This document shows, piece by piece, positions 1 through 8,014 of a stretch of 64,000 bases of DNA (positions within the stretch are counted from its first letter, which is position 1; every line of letters begins with the position of its first letter). The translations under genes and the position numbers were made by a program. Below the pieces are notes generated by a model. It had not been told where the DNA came from, made no database searches, and saw nothing but the letters and a program-made list of their open reading frames with translations. This DNA comes from Aquipuribacter sp051216895 (GTDB lineage: Bacteria; Actinomycetota; Actinomycetes; Actinomycetales; JBBAYJ01), in the NCBI RefSeq assembly GCF_051216895.1, contig NZ_JBPKAO010000006.1, positions 1-64,000 of the forward strand, written 5' to 3'.

Positions 1-147
1 GAGTTCTCAAGGAGCAGATGCTCACCGTCGGGACCCGCGAAGGTCCGTCTGGGGCTTGTGGCCGCCCGGCTCTGCTCACCTCGCGGTGATCTGGCCTGTG
101 TCGGGGCCGGCCACCTCTCGGTGTTCGGCGCTCCCTGTGGGGCGGCG
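1..147 (-). other. rRNA operon leader (partial), boxA-like element at 1-16
   Basis: Read on the minus strand, this is the expected transcript start and 5' leader downstream of the promoter at 154-182. It ends at the window edge with TGCTCCTTGAGAACTC (16..1), which resembles the boxA antitermination element of bacterial rrn leaders (E. coli TGCTCTTTAACA) and the TTGAGAACTC found ahead of actinobacterial 16S genes. The 16S gene itself would lie just left of the window and is not seen. Inference from motif plus promoter; an intergenic-spacer origin is less likely because the promoter is directly upstream. Confidence 0.7.
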
Positions 148-153
148 AAGAGA

Positions 154-182
154 AAGTTACGTGCGTGCGTCCAGGAGGTCAA
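154..182 (-). promoter_or_regulatory. strong sigma70-type promoter, probably rrn
   Basis: On the minus strand TTGACC (182..177) is separated by exactly 17 nt from TAACTT (159..154). This is the best -35/-10 pair I found in the window and fits the housekeeping sigma factor. It lies about 40 bp beyond the tyrS stop and points away from tyrS into the boxA-bearing leader, so it most likely drives the rRNA operon left of the window. Confidence 0.8.
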
Positions 183-221
183 ATCGGCTGGTCAGAGCCA
201 TGATCGTCCCCGTGCCGCCGC

Positions 222-1496
222 TCAGGCGGGCGGCAGGACCGCGGCCAGGGTCTTGCGGCCCCGCCGGAGGACGGCGACCCGCCCGTGCACGAAGTCCTCG
301 GCCGCCAGGACGGCGTCCTCCTCGGAGACCTTGGCGTTGTTGAGGTGCACCGCCCCCTCGCCGATGGACCTGCGCGCCGCCGAGCGGCTCGGGGACAGAC
401 CGGTCTCGGTGAGCGCGTCCACCAGGCTCGCCCCGACCGGCAGCGTGGCCCGCGGCAGCTCGGACGCGGCGTCGACCAACGTCCGCTCGTCCACGCCCCT
501 CGGGTCCTCCCCCCCGAACAGCGCCCTGGCCGCGGCCTCCACCGACACCACGACGTCGGGCCCGTGCACCAGCCCCGTCACCTCGGCCGCCAGGCGACGC
601 TGCGCCGCGCGGGCGAACGGCCGCTCGGCCACCTCGACCCCCAGCTGCGCGGTGTCGTCGTCGTCGAGGAACGTGAAGTACCCCAGGTAGCGCATCACGT
701 CCTCGTCGGCGCTGTTCAGCCAGAACTGGTGGAACGCGTACGGGCTCGTCATGCCCGGGTCGAGCCAGACGGCCCCGCCCTCGGACTTGCCGAACTTGGT
801 GCCGTCGGCCTTGGTCACCAGCGGGGTGCCCAGCGCGTGCACGGCCTGCCGCTCGACCCGGTGCAGCAGGTCCACCCCGGCGGTGAGGTTGCCCCACTGG
901 TCCGATCCCCCGGTCTGCAGCCTCACCCCGTGACGGCGGTACAGCTCCAGGAAGTCCGCCGCCTGCAGCAGCTGGTAGCTGAACTCCGTGTAGCTGATCC
1001 CGTGCTCGCTGTTGAGGCGCGCGCTGACGGACTCCTTGGCCAGCATCTTGCTGACCCGGAAGTGCTTGCCCACGTCGCGCAGCAGCTCCAGGGCGCTCAT
1101 GCCCCCCAGCCAGTCCAGGTTGTCGACCATCTGCGCCGCGTTCGGACCGTCGAAGTCCAGGAACGGGGTCAGCTGGTCGCGGATGCGCCCCACCCACTCC
1201 TGGACCTGCTCCTGCGGGTGCAGGGTGCGTTCCGACGTGGGCCGGGGGTCGCCGATGAGCCCGGTCGCCCCCCCGACGAGGGCGTACGGCCGGTGACCGT
1301 GCAGCTGGAACCGTCGAAGCGTCAGCACCTGGGTGAGGTGCCCGACGTGCAGGCTGGCGGCGGTGGGGTCGAAGCCGCAGTACAGCGACACCGGCCCCTG
1401 CGACAGCTCGGCCTGCAGGGCGTCGGCGGGCGTGCTGACGGCCACCAGTCCCCGTCGCTCGAGGTCCTGCCATACCGCGCCGGTGGACGTGCTCAC
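222..1496 (-). CDS. tyrS: tyrosyl-tRNA synthetase
   Basis: Cytoplasmic class I synthetase that activates tyrosine and charges tRNA-Tyr. The 424-aa protein has the HIGH motif as HVGH (50-53) in the typical CGFDPTAASLHVGH context, the KMSKS loop as KFGKS (234-238), the GGSDQWGN tyrosine-site segment (196-203) and a C-terminal S4 RNA-binding domain (from about 355). I chose GTG at 1496 because GGAGGA lies 5 nt upstream; a longer in-frame reading to 1574 has no support. Length is normal for the family. It follows the mpg-argH end of the arginine block and is followed by the rrn promoter, a common actinobacterial arrangement. No terminator is evident between tyrS and that promoter. Confidence 0.97.
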   Translation of the reverse strand: MSTSTGAVWQDLERRGLVAVSTPADALQAELSQGPVSLYCGFDPTAASLHVGHLTQVLTLRRFQLHGHRPYALVGGATGLIGDPRPTSERTLHPQEQVQEWVGRIRDQLTPFLDFDGPNAAQMVDNLDWLGGMSALELLRDVGKHFRVSKMLAKESVSARLNSEHGISYTEFSYQLLQAADFLELYRRHGVRLQTGGSDQWGNLTAGVDLLHRVERQAVHALGTPLVTKADGTKFGKSEGGAVWLDPGMTSPYAFHQFWLNSADEDVMRYLGYFTFLDDDDTAQLGVEVAERPFARAAQRRLAAEVTGLVHGPDVVVSVEAAARALFGGEDPRGVDERTLVDAASELPRATLPVGASLVDALTETGLSPSRSAARRSIGEGAVHLNNAKVSEEDAVLAAEDFVHGRVAVLRRGRKTLAAVLPPA

Positions 1497-1625
1497 GTGG
1501 CTCCTCCGAGGTCGTGCTGCTGGTGGCCCGTCGGCCGGGTCGGGGCGGGCGACCTGGTCGTCGGTGTCGCCCACGGCTGGGCAGCACGGTACGCGGCTGC
1601 GACGCCCCGGTGCGTCGACGTGGCC

Positions 1626-2243
1626 TCAGGCGCGCCGGTAGGCCGACACGGTCGCGTCGCCGGGCAGCCAGAACCGCCACGGGTGCACCTCGGCGTCGCC
1701 CCCCACCCCGCTCACCCCGACGCGGCCCCCGCTGCGGGCCCGGTCCTCCCCGCCCCCGTGGAGGGTCAGGGACAGCGGGCCGGCCCCGTCGAGCAGGTCC
1801 GTGCCGTCGTGCTCGCGGGTCAGGCCCAGCACGACCGCGAGCCGGGCCGGTCCGCGGGCCAGGTCCACCGCCCGTCGGCACACCCCCCGCCCGCTCGTGC
1901 GCCGTCGCCAGGCGACGTCCTCGCCGTCGACCACCTCGCCCGCGCGCAGCAGGACGGCAGAGGCCGTGCCGGGCGGCCCGCAGACGACGTTGACGCAGTG
2001 GTGCAGCCCCAGGTGGCGGTACACGTACAGCCGCCCGGCCGGTCCGAACATCACCTCGTTGCGGGCCGTGGGCCCTCGGTAGGCGTGCGAACCGGGGTCG
2101 TCGGTGCCCTCGTAGGCCTCGACCTCGCTGATGCGCACGGAGACCCGGGCCCCGCCGACGACGCTGGTGACGACGGCGTCCAGCAGCCGTGGGGCCACCT
2201 GGAGGGCCCGGCCGCGCAGCAGGGTGCCTGCCTCCGGGCTCAC
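1626..2243 (-). CDS. 3-methyladenine DNA glycosylase (AAG/MPG family)
   Basis: Base-excision repair enzyme predicted to remove alkylated purines such as 3-methyladenine. The 205-aa product has the AAG-family core: ISEVEAYEG, DPGSHAYRG, RNEVMFG, GRLYVYRHLGLHHCVNVV and ASAVLLRAGE. The Glu and Tyr of the first motif and the damage-pocket region are present. Where many relatives read GMHWCVN, this one reads GLHHCVN. The GTG start overlaps the argH stop as GTGA, so translation is probably coupled to argH. No strong ribosome-binding site is visible. An argH-mpg-tyrS order is common in actinobacteria. Confidence 0.93.
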   Translation of the reverse strand: MSPEAGTLLRGRALQVAPRLLDAVVTSVVGGARVSVRISEVEAYEGTDDPGSHAYRGPTARNEVMFGPAGRLYVYRHLGLHHCVNVVCGPPGTASAVLLRAGEVVDGEDVAWRRRTSGRGVCRRAVDLARGPARLAVVLGLTREHDGTDLLDGAGPLSLTLHGGGEDRARSGGRVGVSGVGGDAEVHPWRFWLPGDATVSAYRRA

Positions 2244-3691
2244 GCCTGCTGCGGCCCCCGGGCCCAGCGCAGCGCCTCGCCGAGCTGCTCGCGCAGGAGC
2301 GCCCGCTGCTCGGTGACCCGCACGGGGGCGGTCCCCCCCACGGCGTCGCGGGACGCGATCGCCCCGGCCACGTCCAGCACGGTCCGCACGTCGGGGCGCA
2401 GGTGCGGGCTGATGGCCGTCAGGTCCTCGTCGGACAGCTCGTGCAGCTCGATGCCGCGCTGCTCGCACGTCTGCACGCACGCCCCGGCGACCTCGTGGGC
2501 CACCCGGAACGGCACCCCCTCGCGCACCAGCCACTCCGCGACGTCGGTGGCCAGCGAGAAGCCCGCCGGCGCCAGCGACGCCAACCGCTCGGTGTCGAAG
2601 CGGAGGGTCGCGACCATGCCGGCCATGGCGGGCAGCACCAGCGCCAGCTGGGCCACGGAGTCGATGACCGGCTCCTTGTCCTCCTGCAGGTCGCGGTTGT
2701 AGGCCAGCGGGAGGGCCTTGAGGGTGGCCAGCAGACCCGTGAGGTTGCCGATCAGGCGCCCCGTCTTGCCGCGGGCCAGCTCGGCGATGTCGGGGTTCTT
2801 CTTCTGCGGCATGATCGAGCTGCCGGTGGCCCAGGCGTCGTCCAGGCGGGCGAACCCGAACTCGTGGGTGGTCCAGATCACGACCTCCTCGGCCAGGCGG
2901 GACACGTCCACCGAGGTCATGGCCAGCACCCAGGCCGCCTCGGCCGCGAGGTCCCGCGACGCGGTCCCGTCGATCGAGTTCTCGACCGGGCGGGAGAACC
3001 CGAGCTCGGTGGCCACCAGCGCGGGGTCCAGGCCGAGCGAGGTCCCGGCCAGCGCCCCCGAGCCGTAGGGGCTGGCGTCGGCGCGCGCGTCGAGGTCCTG
3101 CATCCGGCCGATGTCGCGCAGCAGCGCCCAGCCGTGGGCCTGCAGGTGGTGGGCCAGCAGGACGGGCTGGGCGTGCTGCAGGTGCGTCCGTCCCGGCATC
3201 GGTGCCTCGGGGTGCGCCTCGGCCTGCAGGAGCAGCGCCTCGACCAGCTCGCCCACCTGGCCGGCGACCTGGCGCAGCGCGTCGCGCAGCCACATCCGCA
3301 GCAGGGTGGCGACCTGGTCGTTGCGGCTGCGACCGGCTCGCAGCCGCCCACCCAGGTCGGGGCCCAGCCGCTCGATCAGGCCGCGCTCGAGGGCGCTGTG
3401 GACGTCCTCGTCGGTGGTCGCCGGGGCGAACGTGCCCTCCGCGACGTCCGCGGCCAGCTCCGCGATCCCGCTCAGCAGCCCGTCCCGCTGCGCGTCGTCC
3501 AGCAGCCCGGCCCGGTGCAGCACCAGGGTGTGGGCGGCCGAGGCGCGCAGGTCGTACGGGGCCAGCACCCAGTCGAAGTGGGTGGACACGCTCAGGGCGG
3601 CCAGCGCGTCGGACGGCCCGCTCGCGAACCGGCCACCCCACAGGGCGCCTCCCGCGGTCGTGCCGGGGCTGTTCTGGGGGCTGGTGCTCAC
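2240..3691 (-). CDS. argH: argininosuccinate lyase
   Basis: Last step of arginine synthesis: argininosuccinate is split to arginine and fumarate in the cytoplasm. The 483-aa protein shows the fumarase/aspartase superfamily signature GSSIMPQKKNPD (290-301), which carries the catalytic serine loop, plus TSVDVSRLAEEV and the THLQHAQP segment (169-176). The GTG start has AGGAG five nt upstream. It is separated from argR by 58 bp. In most actinobacteria argG lies between argR and argH; here it is missing, so argininosuccinate synthase must be encoded elsewhere. Confidence 0.97.
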   Translation of the reverse strand: MSTSPQNSPGTTAGGALWGGRFASGPSDALAALSVSTHFDWVLAPYDLRASAAHTLVLHRAGLLDDAQRDGLLSGIAELAADVAEGTFAPATTDEDVHSALERGLIERLGPDLGGRLRAGRSRNDQVATLLRMWLRDALRQVAGQVGELVEALLLQAEAHPEAPMPGRTHLQHAQPVLLAHHLQAHGWALLRDIGRMQDLDARADASPYGSGALAGTSLGLDPALVATELGFSRPVENSIDGTASRDLAAEAAWVLAMTSVDVSRLAEEVVIWTTHEFGFARLDDAWATGSSIMPQKKNPDIAELARGKTGRLIGNLTGLLATLKALPLAYNRDLQEDKEPVIDSVAQLALVLPAMAGMVATLRFDTERLASLAPAGFSLATDVAEWLVREGVPFRVAHEVAGACVQTCEQRGIELHELSDEDLTAISPHLRPDVRTVLDVAGAIASRDAVGGTAPVRVTEQRALLREQLGEALRWARGPQQA

Positions 3692-3749
3692 GCGTGCTCC
3701 TGTCGGTGGGGCGGTGCTGGGGGTGGTGCGCGCTCCAGGGGTCAGGGTC

Positions 3750-4262
3750 TCAGGTGACCGGCTCGGGGCGACCGGGGTCGCTGAGCTCCAGGAACCGTTG
3801 CGCGACGGCCGGGCCCCCGTCGGGGTCCCGGGTGATGACCAGCACGGTGTCGTCGCCCGCGATCGTGCCGAGGACGCCGGACACCACGGCGTGGTCGACC
3901 GCCGAGGCGAGGAACTGCGCCGCCCCCGGCGGGGTGCGCAGCACGACCAGGTTGGCCGAGGCCTCCGCGCTGACCAGGAGCTCGGCGCAACGTCGCGCCA
4001 GACGGGCCCCGAGCACGTCGACGCCGACGTCGGCCACGGGGCTGGCGTCCCCGCCCTCGCCGGGCACGGCGTAGACCAGGGTGCCGTCGCCGTGACGGAC
4101 CTTGACGGCCCCGACCTCGACCAGGTCCCGGGACAGGGTGGCCTGGGTGACGACGTACCCGGCGGCGGCCAGGCTCTCGCCCAGCTGGGTCTGGGAGCGC
4201 ACGGCCCGGCGGGTGATGGTGTCCACCACGGCCGCCTGGCGTGCGGCCTTGCTGCGCACCAC
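3750..4262 (-). CDS. argR: arginine repressor ArgR
   Basis: Transcriptional regulator that represses arginine genes when bound to arginine, as a hexamer. The N-terminal winged helix covers about residues 8-65 (RSQTQLGESL, VTQATLSRDLVEVGAVKVR), and the C-terminal oligomerisation and arginine-binding domain ends with GTIAGDDTVLVI, the family's arginine-contact motif. I chose GTG at 4262 because GAGGAG lies 6 nt upstream, giving 170 aa. An alternative GTG at 4304 overlaps the argF stop as GTGA and would add 14 residues. Likely targets in this window are the sites ahead of argD and argC. Confidence 0.93.
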   Translation of the reverse strand: MVRSKAARQAAVVDTITRRAVRSQTQLGESLAAAGYVVTQATLSRDLVEVGAVKVRHGDGTLVYAVPGEGGDASPVADVGVDVLGARLARRCAELLVSAEASANLVVLRTPPGAAQFLASAVDHAVVSGVLGTIAGDDTVLVITRDPDGGPAVAQRFLELSDPGRPEPVT

Positions 4263-4300
4263 CGGGCGCTCCTCGCGCCCGGTCGGGGCGGGGCCGGCGC

Positions 4301-5254
4301 TCACCGCTCGCCCCGGGCGTGCGCGAGCAACCACACCAGCAGCGCCTTCTGGGCGTGCAGCCGGTTCTCCGCCTCGTCCCACACCGCGGAGCCCGGCGCG
4401 TCCAGGACCGAGCCCTCGACCTCCTTGCCGCGGTAGGCGGGCAGGCAGTGCAGCACGACCGGGTCCGTCCCGGTCGCGACGAGCGCGGCCTCGGTGATCG
4501 CGTAGGGGACGAACGGGGCCTCGCGGTCGAGGGCCTCGTTCTCCTGCCCCATGGACACCCAGGTGTCCGTGGCCAGGACGTCCGCCCCCTCCAGCGCGGC
4601 CCGCGGGTCCTCCGTCACGGTGACCGAGCCCCCGGTCACCAGCGCTCGACGCCGGGCGTCGGCCACGACGTCGGGACGCGGCAGGTAGCCCGACGGCCCG
4701 GCCAGGCGGACGTGCATGCCGGCCGTCGCGCCGGCCAGCGCGTAGGAGTGGGCCATGTTGTTGGCCGCGTCGCCCAGGTACGTCATGGTCAGCCCGGCGA
4801 GCCGTCCGGTCCGCTCGCGGACGGTCTGCAGGTCCGCCAGCAGCTGGCAGGGGTGGAAGTCGTCGGTCAGGGCGTTGACGACGGGCACGGTGGCCACGGC
4901 GGCCATCCGCTGGATCCGGTCGTGGGCGCCCGTGCGCCAGGCGACGGCCTCGACCTGGCGCTGCAGGACCCGGGTGGTGTCCTCGACGGGCTCGCCCCGC
5001 CCGAGCTGGGACCCGGCGGCGTCGATGACCAACGGGTAGCCACCCAGCTGCGCGACCCCGACGGAGAACGAGATGCGGGTCCGGGTGCTGGGCTTGTCGA
5101 ACAGCAGCGCGACGGCGCGCGGCCCGTCGAGCGGGCGGCGGGAGAACGGGTCGGCCTTGAGGGCGTCGGCCAGGTCGAGCACCTCGAGGAGCTCGGCCGG
5201 ATCGAGGTCGTCGTCGCGCAAGAAGTGCCGCGGTGCGGCTGGGGTACGGGTCAT
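4301..5254 (-). CDS. argF: ornithine carbamoyltransferase
   Basis: Transfers the carbamoyl group from carbamoyl phosphate to ornithine, forming citrulline. The 317-aa protein has the carbamoyl-phosphate motif STRTR (56-60), HPCQ (134-137), the ornithine-loop region SMGQE (234-238) and HCLP (269-272), all canonical. ATG at 5254 has GGAGG six nt upstream and overlaps the argD stop as TGATG; the GTG one codon earlier is too close to the ribosome-binding site. It is the second gene of argD-argF-argR. Confidence 0.97.
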   Translation of the reverse strand: MTRTPAAPRHFLRDDDLDPAELLEVLDLADALKADPFSRRPLDGPRAVALLFDKPSTRTRISFSVGVAQLGGYPLVIDAAGSQLGRGEPVEDTTRVLQRQVEAVAWRTGAHDRIQRMAAVATVPVVNALTDDFHPCQLLADLQTVRERTGRLAGLTMTYLGDAANNMAHSYALAGATAGMHVRLAGPSGYLPRPDVVADARRRALVTGGSVTVTEDPRAALEGADVLATDTWVSMGQENEALDREAPFVPYAITEAALVATGTDPVVLHCLPAYRGKEVEGSVLDAPGSAVWDEAENRLHAQKALLVWLLAHARGER

Positions 5255-6549
5255 CACGAGCCTCCGAGGGCGGGGCCGCTCCGCTGGAGGACCCGGTCGA
5301 GGACACCCGGCAGGGCGTCGAGGAAGGTGGTGGCCTGCGCGTCGGTCAGGACCAGGGGCGGGGCGAGCCGGACGGCGTCGGGGGCGACGGCGTTCACGAC
5401 GAAGCCCGCCTCCAGCAGCTCGGCCACGGCGTCACGGGCCAGCGGTGCGGTCAGCACGAGGGCGAGCAGCAGCCCCTCACCGCGCACGCCCGCGACCAGG
5501 GGGTGCCCCAGCCCGCTCATCCCGTCGCGCAGCCGCGCCCCGACGTCGCGGGCACGCTGCAGCAGCCCGTCGCGCTCGATGACGTGGATGGTGGCGAGCG
5601 CGGCCGCGGCGGCCACCGGGTTGCCGCCGAACGTCGTGCCGTGCTGACCGACACCGAGCAGCCCGGCCACCTCCGGGCCGTACGCGACGGCCGCACCGAT
5701 CGGGATGCCGCCGCCGAGGCCCTTGGCCAGGGTGACGACGTCGGGCCGCATGGCGGGGTCGGCGGCGATCGCCTCGCCCAGGTGGTGCGGCTGCTGGTGC
5801 GCCAGCCACGTCCCCGTCCGACCGGCCCCGGTCTGCACCTCGTCGAGCACCAGCAGGGCCCCGTGCGCGCGGGTGAGCCGGCGGACAGCGGCCAGGTACC
5901 CGGGCGGCGCGGGGCGCACCCCGCCCTCGCCCTGGACCGGTTCCAGCACGACCGCGGCCACCGCGCCCGCACGGGTGTCCGCCAGGGCGGTGGCCATCGC
6001 GTCGACGTCGCCGAACGGGACGTGCTCGACCCCGCCGGGCAGGGGCTCGAACGGCTCCCGGTAGGCCGGGGCGTGGGTCAGCGCGAGCGCGCCCATCGTC
6101 CGGCCGTGGAACCCGCCCTCGGCGGCCAGGACGCGGGTCCGACCGGTGCGCCGGGTGATCTTGAAGGCGGCCTCGTTGGCCTCGGCGCCGGAGCTGCAGA
6201 AGAAGACCCGGCTGCCCTCGGGGGCGTCGCTGGTGCGCAGCAACGTCTCGGCCAGGCCCACCTGGACCGGGGTGACGGCCAGGTTGGACACGTGGCCGAG
6301 CGTGGCCAGCTGGGCCGACACGGCCCCGGTCAGCGCGGGGTGCGCGTGACCGAGGGCGTTGGTGGCGATGCCGGCGAGCAGGTCCAGGAGCTGGTTGCCG
6401 TCGGCGTCCCACAGCAGGGCGCCCTCGCCCCGCACCAGCACCCGGGCCGGTCGGCCGTAGGTGCCCATGACCGCGGCGGCGTGGCGGTCGAGCCACTCCT
6501 GGCCGAGGGGACGGTCGAGCGCGCCGTCCCGGGTCGTCGTCGCCGTCAT
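5254..6549 (-). CDS. argD: acetylornithine aminotransferase
   Basis: Class III PLP-dependent aminotransferase that converts N-acetylglutamate semialdehyde to N-acetylornithine. Seen are the cofactor-phosphate segment SSGAEANEAA, the DEVQTGAGRTG aspartate motif, and TLAKGLGGGIPIGA with the Schiff-base lysine. Two ATGs are possible, 6555 and 6549. I prefer 6549 (431 aa) because a TATAGT hexamer ends 7 nt before it and no ribosome-binding site exists, which suggests a leaderless mRNA. The start region is overlapped by an ArgR-type site, and the divergent asparaginase starts only 24 bp away. Confidence 0.95.
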   Translation of the reverse strand: MTATTTRDGALDRPLGQEWLDRHAAAVMGTYGRPARVLVRGEGALLWDADGNQLLDLLAGIATNALGHAHPALTGAVSAQLATLGHVSNLAVTPVQVGLAETLLRTSDAPEGSRVFFCSSGAEANEAAFKITRRTGRTRVLAAEGGFHGRTMGALALTHAPAYREPFEPLPGGVEHVPFGDVDAMATALADTRAGAVAAVVLEPVQGEGGVRPAPPGYLAAVRRLTRAHGALLVLDEVQTGAGRTGTWLAHQQPHHLGEAIAADPAMRPDVVTLAKGLGGGIPIGAAVAYGPEVAGLLGVGQHGTTFGGNPVAAAAALATIHVIERDGLLQRARDVGARLRDGMSGLGHPLVAGVRGEGLLLALVLTAPLARDAVAELLEAGFVVNAVAPDAVRLAPPLVLTDAQATTFLDALPGVLDRVLQRSGPALGGS

Positions 6550-6550
6550 C

Positions 6551-6574
6551 TGCATGACTATACATGGATACGCA
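6551..6574. promoter_or_regulatory. ArgR-type operator(s) over the argD promoter
   Basis: On the minus strand TGTATAGTCATGCA (6564..6551) is an imperfect inverted repeat of TGYAT-N4-ATRCA type. It matches the site ahead of argC at 13 of 14 positions. A second, weaker copy, TGCGTATCCATGTA (6574..6561), overlaps it. The box contains the predicted argD -10 hexamer TATAGT (6562..6557), so a bound repressor would block polymerase. The same DNA must hold the promoter of the divergent asparaginase gene starting at 6574. ArgR binding is inferred from position and similarity to ARG boxes. Confidence 0.75.
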
Positions 6575-7659
6575 TGGCCGGTTGGCGGGACGGACCTCGG
6601 GTGTGGCAGGTTCCGGACGTGCCTGCCGACCTCAGCGACAACCCGTCCGTCCCGCCCGACGCCGCCGCGGTGGTGGCCGCCGGACGACCCGCCGCCGTCA
6701 CCGTGCGCAGCGGGGTGGTCGAGTGCCTGCACCACGGGGTCGGGGCGGCCGTCCGTCTGCCGGCCGGGGCCGGCGACCACGAGCCCGGTGACGTCGTGGC
6801 GCGGCTGGGCGAGGACTCGTGGGTGCTCCTGCCCCGGTCCGCGCTCAAGCTCCTGCACGCCGTCGCGTTCCTCGAGGTCGGCCTGGACGTGGACGACGAG
6901 CTGCTGGCGATCGTGTGCGCCAGCCACTCCGGCGAGGCCGGCCACCTGGGCGTGGTCCGGCGGCTGCTGGCCCACGCCGGGTTGTCGGTCGAGGACCTGC
7001 GGGGCACCCCCGACCTGCCGCTGGACGCCGAGGCGGCGTTCGCCTGGCGGGCCGGGGGCGGCACGGCGTGCGCGCTCACCCAGAACTGCTCGGGCAACCA
7101 CGCGGGGATGCTGGCCGCGTCGGTCGCGGCCGGGTGGGAGCCCGCGGGCTACACCGCTGCCGACCACCCGGTGCAGCGGGCGATCGCGGCGACCACGGCG
7201 CGCCTGGCCGGTGGGGTGTCACCGGTCGTGGCGGTGGACGGCTGCGGGGCGCCGGCCTTCGGCACGACGGTGGCGGGGCTGGCCCGGGCCTACGCGGCGA
7301 TCGCCGGCGCCCCGACCGGCACGCCCGAGGCCCGGGTCCGCGACGCCGTGCTGGCCCACCCGTGGCTGGTCGGCGGGACGGGACGACGGAACACCGTCCT
7401 GATGGGGGCCCTGCCCGGGGTCGCGGTCAAGGACGGCGCCGACGGCGTGATCGCGGCGGGCTGGGCCGGCTCCGACGGTTCCGGGGTCGGCGTGGCGGTC
7501 AAGGTGCTCGACGGCGCCGACCGGGCGCGCGGGGTGCTGCTGGGCGAGGGGATGCGACGGGCGGGGCTGGACGTGCCGACCTCGACACCGGGCGTCACGG
7601 ACCCGGTGCTGGGCCACGGCGAGCCCGTCGGCGCGGTCGTCGCGCTGCCCTGGGGCTGA
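6574..7659 (+). CDS. type II L-asparaginase family protein
   Basis: Predicted hydrolase of the Asparaginase_II family, which releases ammonia from asparagine; the substrate here is not proven. The 361-aa protein contains the family landmarks RSGVVECLHHG, LPRSALKLLHA, CASHSGEAGH, QNCSGNHAGML and DGCGAPAFG. The first ATG (6574) is used; GTG codons at 6601 and 6619 are possible alternatives, and none has a clear ribosome-binding site. The start lies 24 bp from that of argD on the other strand, with an ArgR-type site between, so the two may share control. Its insertion inside an arginine block is unusual. No signal peptide is visible. Confidence 0.88.
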   Translation: MAGWRDGPRVWQVPDVPADLSDNPSVPPDAAAVVAAGRPAAVTVRSGVVECLHHGVGAAVRLPAGAGDHEPGDVVARLGEDSWVLLPRSALKLLHAVAFLEVGLDVDDELLAIVCASHSGEAGHLGVVRRLLAHAGLSVEDLRGTPDLPLDAEAAFAWRAGGGTACALTQNCSGNHAGMLAASVAAGWEPAGYTAADHPVQRAIAATTARLAGGVSPVVAVDGCGAPAFGTTVAGLARAYAAIAGAPTGTPEARVRDAVLAHPWLVGGTGRRNTVLMGALPGVAVKDGADGVIAAGWAGSDGSGVGVAVKVLDGADRARGVLLGEGMRRAGLDVPTSTPGVTDPVLGHGEPVGAVVALPWG

Positions 7660-7684
7660 CGGGACGTCTCGCCTCCCCGGCGCC

Positions 7685-7906
7685 TCAGCAGAAGGGGCAG
7701 GAGTGCGGGGCACCCAGGACCACGACGACCACCGGGACCAGCACCGACAGCCGTCGCCGGCGGTTCAGCCAGCCCAGGAACCGGCCCTGCCAGCCCTCGG
7801 CCGGCCCGAGGTCCGGACCGCCACGCGGAGGCGAGGTCGTGCCGCACGTCGGCGCCGGACCACCGGTCGGGCTGGCGGTGGCCGCGGGGCTGGTCGGGCT
7901 GCTCAT
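7685..7906 (-). CDS. small single-pass membrane protein, unknown function
   Basis: Predicted 73-aa product with a Pro/Thr/Ser-rich N-terminal half, a positive patch NRRRR, a hydrophobic helix LSVLVPVVVVVLGAP and the C-terminal tail HSCPFC. This suggests an N-in topology with two cysteines at the outer end. ATG at 7906 has no ribosome-binding site, but TACCCT ends 7 nt upstream, the same spacing seen at other leaderless starts here. It is convergent with the asparaginase gene and lies 99 bp past argB. I do not recognise the family. The reading could still be spurious because frames are long in this GC-rich DNA. Confidence 0.5.
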   Translation of the reverse strand: MSSPTSPAATASPTGGPAPTCGTTSPPRGGPDLGPAEGWQGRFLGWLNRRRRLSVLVPVVVVVLGAPHSCPFC

Positions 7907-7972
7907 GAGCGGCAGGGTACGACGTCCACCCGAGCACCCGACGCGGCAGGGCGACGGTGCGACCAGGCGGTG

Positions 7973-8014
7973 CACCTCAGGAGGAGCACCTCAGGAGGAG
8001 CACCTCAGGAGGTG
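7973..8014. repeat. 14-bp tandem repeat, 3 copies, at the argB stop
   Basis: CACCTCAGGAGGAG occurs at 7973-7986 and 7987-8000, with a near copy (CACCTCAGGAGGTG) at 8001-8014. The third copy contains the last codons and stop of argB (8005-8007). The other two extend the argB 3' end, each carrying an extra TGA in the argB direction. Each unit is close to a short palindrome. This looks like local slippage, not a terminator. Confidence 0.9.

Noticed and set aside
1497..1574. Longer tyrS start at 1574
   Set aside because: The added 26 residues are low complexity, and GGAGGA lies directly before the GTG at 1496.
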